In this document: one piece after another, positions 1 to 5,047 of the stretch
How positions within the stretch are numbered: the first letter of the stretch is position 1
Layout: every line of letters begins with the position of its first letter
Source: Chitinophagaceae bacterium
GTDB lineage: Bacteria; Bacteroidota; Bacteroidia; Chitinophagales; Chitinophagaceae
Assembly (NCBI GenBank): GCA_025455245.1
Contig: JALOMX010000197.1
Span: forward strand, 1 to 5,974
DNA length: 5,974 bases
Direction: 5' to 3'
The notes under the pieces: model-generated
What the model was told of the DNA's origin: nothing
Databases searched by the model: none
Seen by the model: only the letters and a program-made list of their open reading frames with translations
Position numbers and translations under genes: made by a program

Positions 1-141
1 GGAAGGCAGGTGCTGAGAGTGACTGCAATTTCAGGAACCAATCAGACAAGGCTTAATATTGGAAAGCTTCAGGGCGGATTGTATATCATTACCTTAACCG
101 ATGGCGAAAACCAAAAGTCAATTAAACTCTTTAAAGAATAG
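1..141 (+). CDS. C-terminal end of a type IX secretion substrate (T9SS type A sorting domain), 5' truncated
   Basis: Frame 1 is open from the first base to a TAG at 139-141 and gives 46 residues. They have the pattern of the Por/T9SS type A C-terminal sorting domain: an opening Gly-Arg followed by an alternating hydrophobic strand, a central 'LNIGKLQGGLYIITL' stretch (the usual L-x-x-G-x-Y-x-(I/V) core), then a short turn and the terminal 'KSIKLFKE' strand, close to the usual K-x-x-K ending. In Bacteroidota this tail directs proteins that have crossed the inner membrane through the outer-membrane type IX translocon, after which it is usually removed. The catalytic or binding part of the protein lies left of the window, so its function cannot be stated. 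The gene ends just before the hairpin at 158-194 and converges with the cupin gene. Confidence 0.88.
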   Translation, partial: GRQVLRVTAISGTNQTRLNIGKLQGGLYIITLTDGENQKSIKLFKE

Positions 142-157
142 CAGTTTATTTGGAAGA

Positions 158-194
158 TAAAAGAAGGGGAGAAATGAATGCTCCCCTTCTTTTA
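158..194. terminator. Bidirectional intrinsic terminator between convergent genes
   Basis: The arms at 158-171 and 181-194 are perfectly complementary over 14 bp (5' arm TAAAAGAAGGGGAG) around a 9-nt loop at 172-180. The inner half of the stem is G+C-rich and the outer half is A on one side and T on the other, so each strand ends in a T-run (TTCTTTT). This is the classic shape of an intrinsic terminator that works in both directions. It lies 16 nt after the stop of the plus-strand secreted-protein gene. Its other arm contains the stop codon of the minus-strand cupin gene (192-194), so it would end both transcripts. Confidence 0.9.
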
Positions 195-692
195 ATATTC
201 CCGTATGATAAAATTCTTCATTTCATCAGTAATCAGGTAACCCTCCTCCAATAACTGGTTAAGTGTGGCCAATTCAAAATCGGCAAAATCAAAACCGGGG
301 GTAACGGTGCAGCTAACCAAAGCAAAATTTTTTCGGGAAGGAAGGTGTGCTGCAAACCAGGTATTTGCCGGGATAAGCAGTTGCGGCAAGGCGCCATCCG
401 TTATGTTGTTCCCAATGATGTAAGAAACGCTTTTCCCGTTTTGCAACATGATAAGCTCTATGGTTTCGCCGGCATGAAAGAACCATATTTCATCGGATGA
501 AAGCCTGTGAAAATGTGATCTGTCAGTTCCTTTGAGTAAAAAGAAAATGGTAGTAGAAAGGTTTCGTTTTCTTCCGTTATCAAGAACTACCATTTCAGGA
601 TGCCTGTATGTTTCCGCGTAAAAGCCGCCTTCCGGGTGAGGCTTCATATTCAGGGCTTCAATAAAATCCTGTGCAACCATGGGTAAAAGCAT
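192..692 (-). CDS. DUF985/Cupin_5 family protein, function unknown
   Basis: This 166-residue protein matches the cupin_5 (DUF985, yeast YML079w-like) family and has about the usual length. Its motifs are: 'HPEGGFYAETYR' at residues 19-30, typical of the family N-terminus; the first cupin motif around 46-75 ('STTIFFLLKG', then H60-x-H62, then E68 and W70); the second cupin strand 'IPANTWFAA' at 107-115; and 'TPGFDFADFEL' near 131-141. The fold is a small double-stranded beta-helix barrel, probably cytoplasmic since no signal peptide or membrane segment is seen. The substrate is unknown; a role in binding or isomerising a sugar or nucleotide has been suggested for relatives, but nothing here proves it. 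The start is 2 nt after the amn stop codon, which suggests co-transcription and perhaps translational coupling. No strong ribosome binding site is seen, and ATG at 678-680 (Met5) is a possible alternative start. Confidence 0.85.
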   Translation of the reverse strand: MLLPMVAQDFIEALNMKPHPEGGFYAETYRHPEMVVLDNGRKRNLSTTIFFLLKGTDRSHFHRLSSDEIWFFHAGETIELIMLQNGKSVSYIIGNNITDGALPQLLIPANTWFAAHLPSRKNFALVSCTVTPGFDFADFELATLNQLLEEGYLITDEMKNFIIREY

Positions 693-694
693 TT

Positions 695-1488
695 TTAAAA
701 TTTAAGGTGCCTTACGGTTAGTCTCTGATTGATGAGTTGCTTTAATGAATCAATACCAATACGGAGATGGCGCTCCACAAATTTTTTAGTTACCTTTTTA
801 TCTGAAGCGGCCGTCTTTACACCATCGGGTGTCATGGGTTGGTCGCTCACAAGCAATAAAGCCCCCGTTGGGATTTTATTGTAAAAGCCCACTGAAAAAA
901 TGGTGGCGGTTTCCATATCGATGGCATATGCCCTTATCCTGGTAAGGTATTCTTTGAATTCATTATCATGTTCCCACACACGGCGGTTGGTGGTTCCCAC
1001 ACACGGCGGTTGGTGGTATATACTGTGCCGGTCCAATAATCGCATGCGTTTTCGCGGATAGTGGTGCTGATGGCTTTTTGCAGTGCAAATGCCGGCAGTG
1101 CAGGAACCTCGGGTGGAAAGTAATCGTTGCTTGTTCCTTCCCCCCTGATGGCTGCAATAGGCAATATCAGATCGCCGAGTTTATTTCTTTTTTTTAGTCC
1201 GCCGCATTTACCAAGAAAAAGAACGGCCTTGGGTTCAATGGCAGTGAGTAAATCCATGATGGTAGCTGCACCGGGACTGCCCATGCCAAAGTTGATGATG
1301 GTAATGTTTTCAGCAGTAGCACATTGCATGGGGGCATCGAGACCAACGATGGGTACCTTATGCCATTCGGCAAAAAGCTTTATGTAATTACCAAAATTGG
1401 TCAGCAATATATATTCACCAAATTGATTAAGTGTTTTTCCGGTGTACCTTGGTAACCAATTGGCTACAATTTCGTCTTTTGTCTTCAT
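695..1488 (-). pseudogene. amn: AMP nucleosidase, frameshifted by a 23-bp tandem duplication
   Basis: AMP nucleosidase (EC 3.2.2.4) hydrolyses AMP to adenine and ribose-5-phosphate. Two overlapping frames hold the gene. The 5' part starts at ATG 1488, carries 'GMGSPGAATIMDLL' (residues 68-81) and 'FLGKCGGL' (91-98), both typical of the nucleoside phosphorylase-like fold, and reads correctly to about residue 164 ('TTNRRVWE') before running into junk and stopping at 934-936. The 3' part, ending at TAA 695-697, carries 'AIDMETATIF' with the ribose-binding Met-Glu pair and 'LLVSDQPMTPDG' with the expected catalytic Asp. A perfect 23-bp duplication at 970-1017 causes the break. With one copy removed, the frame is open over 256 residues, with Met184-Glu185 and Asp208. 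This is the short form lacking the N-terminal regulatory domain of the 484-residue E. coli enzyme. As written, the product of the first frame lacks the catalytic half and should be inactive. A weak GAAGG lies directly before the start. Confidence 0.93.
970..1017. repeat. Perfect 23-bp tandem duplication inside amn
   Basis: Copy 1 spans 970-992 and copy 2 spans 993-1015; bases 1016-1017 repeat the first two bases of the unit, so period-23 identity extends over 48 nt with no mismatch. On the coding strand the unit covers codons for 'TTNRRVW' in amn. A length of 23 is not a multiple of 3, so the extra copy shifts the frame. The 2-nt GT direct repeat flanking the unit is what replication slippage would leave. 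There are only two copies and no spacer. Confidence 0.97.
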
Positions 1489-1572
1489 GCCTTCATTTTT
1501 ATTTGTCGTTTGAAATTCAAATTTCGGATATCCAATTTCTGAATCGGCTAATATAAATACATTTACCCCTTC
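1489..1572. promoter_or_regulatory. Divergent intergenic region between amn and the HsdR-N-like gene, with a short inverted repeat
   Basis: These 84 bp separate two divergently transcribed genes and must hold the promoters of both unless transcription reads in from elsewhere. The region is AT-rich. A perfect inverted repeat, GAAATT-CA-AATTTC, lies at 1512-1525 and could be an operator, although short AT-rich palindromes also arise by chance. For the plus-strand gene, TACATTTA at 1558-1565 matches the Bacteroidota -7 consensus TAnnTTTG at all but the last position, but it would leave almost no 5' leader. No convincing -33 TTTG partner was found for either direction. Confidence 0.4.
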
Positions 1573-2013
1573 ATGATCAAAATTGATACTACAGGGCTAC
1601 AGATGCGCATACGGGAGGGGTTAAAGGGAGACGAAATATTTGATCCTTTCCGCAAAAAATGGGTCAGTCTTACCCCTGAAGAATGGGTTCGTCAGTCGCT
1701 GCTTGCTTTCCTGGTTCAAAAGGAAGGGTATCCTTCAGCACTGATTGCTGTAGAGCGTGGCGTGAGGGTAGGAGAACTGAACCGCCGCTTTGATGCTGTC
1801 GTTTTTGATAAAACAGGAAAACCCGGGATGCTTATTGAATGCAAATCCCCTGATGAGCCGCTTGATGATTCGGTAATCAGTCAATTGCTATCATATCAAT
1901 CTGTGCTGCAGGCGCCTTTTTTAATGATTACCAATGGAAGGATGCTGCGTTGCTGGAAAATTGAAGGTCTTCACCTTTCAGAGCTTGAAGAAATCCCTCC
2001 GGTAAAGGGTTAA
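1573..2013 (+). CDS. HsdR N-terminal-like (HSDR_N_2) protein with a PD-(D/E)XK nuclease fold, free-standing
   Basis: This 146-residue protein resembles the small Bacteroidota proteins annotated as 'type I restriction enzyme HsdR N-terminal domain-containing'. It carries a recognisable PD-(D/E)XK core: Glu61 in the preceding segment ('AVERGVRVG'), Asp74 in 'RRFDAVVFD', and Glu89-Cys-Lys91 in 'MLIECKSP'. A later Q104-x-x-x-Y108 ('QLLSY') resembles the extra motif of RecB-like nucleases. All residues expected for metal-dependent DNA cleavage are therefore present. The helicase/translocase part of HsdR is absent, and no HsdM or HsdS is nearby, so this is not a restriction system; a housekeeping DNA-processing role is more likely but unproven. 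An in-frame TAA at 1549-1551 makes ATG 1573 the first available ATG. From memory, relatives often sit near holA and amn in Bacteroidota; here amn is the divergent neighbour, and holA is not in the window. Confidence 0.82.
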   Translation: MIKIDTTGLQMRIREGLKGDEIFDPFRKKWVSLTPEEWVRQSLLAFLVQKEGYPSALIAVERGVRVGELNRRFDAVVFDKTGKPGMLIECKSPDEPLDDSVISQLLSYQSVLQAPFLMITNGRMLRCWKIEGLHLSELEEIPPVKG

Positions 2014-2130
2014 TGGTATCGTTTGCGTAGAATTCCTTTTCCTTTTAATTGAAAATCTGCAAGGCTGTGCGATCTTTGAAAGTTGGAATCTGTCACTTTT
2101 TTACATACTATTTTTTAAACCGGTAAAGTA
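2014..2130 (+). promoter_or_regulatory. Intergenic region with a probable promoter of the uxaA-kinase operon
   Basis: This 117-bp AT-rich spacer precedes uxaA. TATTTTTT at 2109-2116 differs from the Bacteroidota -7 element TAnnTTTG only at its last base, and a TTGG at 2083-2086 lies 22 nt upstream, close to the usual distance for the -33 element. A better TTTG at 2075-2078 is too far away. There is no clear hairpin terminator for the preceding gene, so some read-through is possible. No strong Shine-Dalgarno sequence precedes the ATG at 2131. The promoter call is tentative. Confidence 0.3.
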
Positions 2131-3765
2131 ATGGCTGCCAAAGTCTTAAAGATCAATCCAAAAGATAATGTGCTTGTAGCGCTGTCCGACCTGCAGGGCG
2201 GCGATACTATTTTTTATGAAGGAAAAGAGTACACCACACGGGAAAACATTCCGGCAAAGCATAAATTTTTTATGCAGGATATGAAAGCCGGTGATGAAGT
2301 TATTATGTATGGTGTATTGGTGGGGAAGGTACAGTCCGAAGTTTTTGCAGGCACGCGTATGAGTACCGACAATACCAAGCATGCGGCAGAACCCTATGGC
2401 TACAGGCCTTCACAGTTTACCTGGCATCCGCCCGATGTATCGCGGTTTACAGGAAGGACATTTATGGGATACCACCGAAGCGATGGCAGGGTAGGTACTG
2501 CCAATTACTGGTTGTTCATCCCAACCGTATTTTGCGAAAACCGCAATCTCGATGTGATACGGGAAGCTATGCACAATGAACTTGGATATGCGGTAACCGA
2601 TAAATACAGGCAATACACAAAAAACCTGGTGGAGGCTTTGGCTAACGGTGAGTCTCTTGACGCAGTGGATCTGCGTCCTTCGGCCGTAAAGAGCAGGCTG
2701 TTTTCAAATGTAGATGGTATTAAGTTTTTAAACCATGATGGCGGTTGCGGAGGCATTCGTCAGGATGCGGCATTGTTGAGTAAACTGCTTGCCTCCTATG
2801 CCAATCATCCCAATGTGGGAGGCGTAACCGTATTAAGCCTTGGGTGTCAGAATCTGCAGGTACGCGATTTTCAGGAGGACCTTAAAGCCATGGCGCCTGA
2901 CTTTGATAAGCCTTTGTTTATTTTCGAACAACAACAGTCGCAAAGTGAAGAACAACTCATTACTACGGCTATCCGCAACACTTTTGAAGGCCTTAAAGAA
3001 ATAAACAAAATTAACCGCAAGCCTGCGCCGTTGAGTGCACTGACCCTCGGAGTAAAATGCGGTGGCAGTGACGGGTTCAGCGGTATTTCTGCCAATCCTG
3101 CCGTTGGCTATTGTGCCGACCTGCTTGTTGCTTTGGGCGGCAAGGTTTTATTGGCCGAGTTTCCTGAATTGTGCGGAGTGGAGCAGGAACTCATTGACCG
3201 CACGATCGAAAAAAATGCAGCGGAAAAATTTATCCGGCTCATGAAAGGCTATGAAGCGCTTGTAGTGCAGGCAGGTTCAGGTTTTCACATGAATCCTTCG
3301 CCCGGCAATATTAAAGACGGACTGATAACAGATGCCATTAAAAGTGCGGGTGCCGCAAAAAAGGGCGGAACTTCTCCCATAGTTGATGTACTTGATTACA
3401 CGGAGCAAGCTACTAAGCCGGGACTAAGCCTTGTATGCACACCCGGAAATGATGTGGAAGCCACTACAGGCAAAACTGCTTCCGGTGCCACACTCATTTT
3501 GTTTACCACCGGCCTTGGAACACCTACGGGTAATCCGGTTTGCCCTACTATTAAAGTTTCAAGCAATACAAAACTGGCATTGCGTATGGCCGATATTATT
3601 GATATTGATACAGGTCCGGTAATTGCCGGTGAAAAAACCATTGAGCAGATGGGTGAAGAAATTCTGGAGTATTGCATTAAAGCGGCAAGCGGGGAAGTAA
3701 TTCCCAAGGCTGTTTTACTCAATCAGGATGATTTTATTCCATGGAAAAGAGGAGTGAGTTTATAG
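2131..3765 (+). CDS. uxaA: Altronate dehydratase (full-length, SAF plus UxaA domains)
   Basis: UxaA (EC 4.2.1.7) dehydrates D-altronate to 2-keto-3-deoxy-D-gluconate in the cytoplasm, a step in galacturonate breakdown. The 544-residue protein has an N-terminal SAF domain (about residues 5-85, including 'KHKFFMQDMKAGDEVIMYG'), a linker, and the large catalytic domain (about 110-535). Recognisable family blocks are 'DGRVGTANYWLFIPTV' (118-133), Cys206 in 'HDGGCGG', Cys239 in 'SLGCQNLQ', Cys310 in 'KCGGSDGFSGISANP', 'NPSPGN' (388-393), 'TPGND' (437-441), 'TTGLGTP' (459-465), and the C-terminal 'GVSL', which parallels 'GVTL' in E. coli UxaA. The length is slightly above the 495 residues of the E. 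coli enzyme because of longer insertions. The 'HxHN' seen at the end of the SAF domain in E. coli is replaced here by 'STDN' (78-81). An in-frame TAA at 2116-2118 supports the chosen start. Galactarate dehydratase is the closest alternative; the kinase next door favours altronate. Confidence 0.92.
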   Translation: MAAKVLKINPKDNVLVALSDLQGGDTIFYEGKEYTTRENIPAKHKFFMQDMKAGDEVIMYGVLVGKVQSEVFAGTRMSTDNTKHAAEPYGYRPSQFTWHPPDVSRFTGRTFMGYHRSDGRVGTANYWLFIPTVFCENRNLDVIREAMHNELGYAVTDKYRQYTKNLVEALANGESLDAVDLRPSAVKSRLFSNVDGIKFLNHDGGCGGIRQDAALLSKLLASYANHPNVGGVTVLSLGCQNLQVRDFQEDLKAMAPDFDKPLFIFEQQQSQSEEQLITTAIRNTFEGLKEINKINRKPAPLSALTLGVKCGGSDGFSGISANPAVGYCADLLVALGGKVLLAEFPELCGVEQELIDRTIEKNAAEKFIRLMKGYEALVVQAGSGFHMNPSPGNIKDGLITDAIKSAGAAKKGGTSPIVDVLDYTEQATKPGLSLVCTPGNDVEATTGKTASGATLILFTTGLGTPTGNPVCPTIKVSSNTKLALRMADIIDIDTGPVIAGEKTIEQMGEEILEYCIKAASGEVIPKAVLLNQDDFIPWKRGVSL

Positions 3766-3772
3766 AAATCAT

Positions 3773-4783
3773 ATGCGGAAAAAAATACTTTGTTTCGGTG
3801 AATTGCTTCTGCGCATTTCTCCTGCACATACCGCCGAACAGGCAGTGAAACAGCCAATGATGCTGTATATGGGTGGCGCCGAAGCCAACGTGGCTACCGC
3901 ACTTGCTGCATGGGATATGCCGGTTAAGTATTGCACGGTCCTGCCCGACAATTTCATGAGCCGTCATGTAATCAATTACCTAGAATACAAAGGTATTTTC
4001 ACATCTTCCATTCTGTTTGCCGGCGATCGGATTGGGTTGTATTATCTTGAACGGGGAGCCGACCTGAAGGGGAATGTAGTGTACGATCGTGCAGGTTCCT
4101 CTTTCTCGCTGCTGAAACCCGGGATGCTTGACTGGGATCGGATTTTACAGGATGTGGATTGGTTTAATTTTTCTGCAATCAGTCCGGCACTCAACCAAAA
4201 TGTGGCAGATGTATGCCTTGAAGCAGTAAAGGCTGCATCCGAACGAAATATTAAAATTTCCATAGATTTAAATTACCGCCCTCGCCTTTGGAAATATGGC
4301 AAAGACCCTGTTGCCATTATGCCGGGTCTTGTTGAATATTGTGACGTTGTAATGGGTAATCTTTGGAGTGCTGACAGTTTGCTCGGGATACCCGTTGATG
4401 AAAGAATTCATGAGAAAGGGAACAAACAAGCCTACCTTGATCATGCGGTCAAAACATCAGAAAATATTATAAAATGTTTTCCGAAATGTTCCGTTGTTGC
4501 CAATACTTTCCGGTTTGATCAGGAAGCTGATAATATTTTGTATTATACGACATTGTATCGGAACAATAAGCTGATACCTTCTAAAGAATTTACGGCGAAA
4601 CAGGTGGTTGACCGCTCAGGAAGCGGAGATTGTTTTATGGCCGGGCTTATTTATGGTTTGCATAATGGCCATCCCGATGAGCAGCTCATTAATTACGCCA
4701 CTGCTGCAGCGTTTGGAAAACTTCAGGAAGCCGGAGATACAACCGGACAGGATATTATTACCGTAGATACAAAGGCAAGATAG
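3773..4783 (+). CDS. kdgK: PfkB-family sugar kinase, probable 2-keto-3-deoxygluconate kinase
   Basis: The 336-residue protein is a ribokinase/PfkB-family enzyme of normal length. It most likely phosphorylates 2-keto-3-deoxygluconate (KDG) with ATP to give KDPG (EC 2.7.1.45). Visible motifs are the N-terminal strand 'KILCFGELLLRISP', the substrate-binding 'GGAEANVA' (34-41), and the C-terminal PfkB signature 'DRSGSGDCFMAG' (280-291) with catalytic-base Asp286 and the anion-hole Gly-Ser-Gly. Tyr104-Asp-Arg106 and Arg169 in 'NYRPRLW' correspond in position to the Tyr-x-Arg and Arg residues that contact the KDG carboxylate in known KDG kinases; this is judged by eye, not by alignment. The start lies 7 nt after the uxaA stop, which indicates one operon and supports KDG as the substrate because UxaA produces it. 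No strong ribosome binding site is seen in the short gap. Fructokinase or another PfkB specificity is less likely. Confidence 0.87.
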   Translation: MRKKILCFGELLLRISPAHTAEQAVKQPMMLYMGGAEANVATALAAWDMPVKYCTVLPDNFMSRHVINYLEYKGIFTSSILFAGDRIGLYYLERGADLKGNVVYDRAGSSFSLLKPGMLDWDRILQDVDWFNFSAISPALNQNVADVCLEAVKAASERNIKISIDLNYRPRLWKYGKDPVAIMPGLVEYCDVVMGNLWSADSLLGIPVDERIHEKGNKQAYLDHAVKTSENIIKCFPKCSVVANTFRFDQEADNILYYTTLYRNNKLIPSKEFTAKQVVDRSGSGDCFMAGLIYGLHNGHPDEQLINYATAAAFGKLQEAGDTTGQDIITVDTKAR

Positions 4784-5047
4784 TTTTTACTGTATTCCAG
4801 ATTTTATCCTTTCATTTTCCGTGTGTGATATTGATGAAATGACCGTTAATCAAAAAAAAGGGTAAATGATCCGGCCGGTTATTATTTTTATTTGATTATT
4901 TGAATTGGGCAGACTCTTTTGGTAGTTCAGTTTTGTAAAAGCAAATTTGAAATATTCATCAACAGGGATATATTCAGGTTCCGCTTTGAATATTTTTTAG
5001 TATGCCGAAAGTTATATCAGACCCGGTAATAATCTATATAATAAATA
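4784..5047. other. AT-rich intergenic region, no gene recognised
   Basis: This 264-bp spacer follows the kinase and precedes the oxidoreductase. It is AT-rich with several T-runs and TTTG tetramers (for example at 4946-4949), so it probably holds the oxidoreductase promoter, but no TAnnTTTG element is correctly paired with an upstream TTTG. A loose inverted repeat (4810-4815 with 4834-4839) and the 8-bp palindrome CCGGCCGG at 4871-4878 followed by a T-rich stretch are the only hints of a terminator, and neither is convincing. The ATG at 5002 opens a reading frame that only overlaps the real gene out of frame. Confidence 0.6.

Noticed and set aside
970..1017. A minimal CRISPR-like or other functional repeat array.
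   Set aside because: There are only two copies, directly adjacent with no spacer, and the unit is coding sequence of amn. A tandem duplication explains everything.
695..1045. A separate small protein starting at ATG 1045.
   Set aside because: Its first 17 or so residues are out-of-frame translation of amn; from 'TTNRRVWE' onward it is the C-terminal half of AMP nucleosidase.
1127..1387. A plus-strand open frame of 86 codons.
   Set aside because: It is antisense to conserved amn coding sequence and its product has no recognisable features; it is a shadow.
1573..2013. Part of a type I restriction-modification system.
   Set aside because: Only an HsdR N-terminal-like domain is present; no helicase motifs, HsdM or HsdS are encoded, and the protein is complete with its own start and stop.
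4809..4840. A hairpin terminator after the kinase gene (TTTCAT paired with ATGAAA).
   Set aside because: The stem is only 6 AT-rich base pairs around an 18-nt loop, and no T-run follows.
4868..4892. A terminator made from CCGGCCGG followed by T-rich sequence.
   Set aside because: The 8-bp palindrome leaves no loop for a hairpin, and the flanking bases do not extend pairing cleanly.
4915..4935. A tRNA gene, because GGTAGTTCAG at 4921-4930 resembles the D-arm of tRNAs.
   Set aside because: No T-arm consensus (GGTTCGAATCC-like), no anticodon arm and no acceptor stem can be folded around it.
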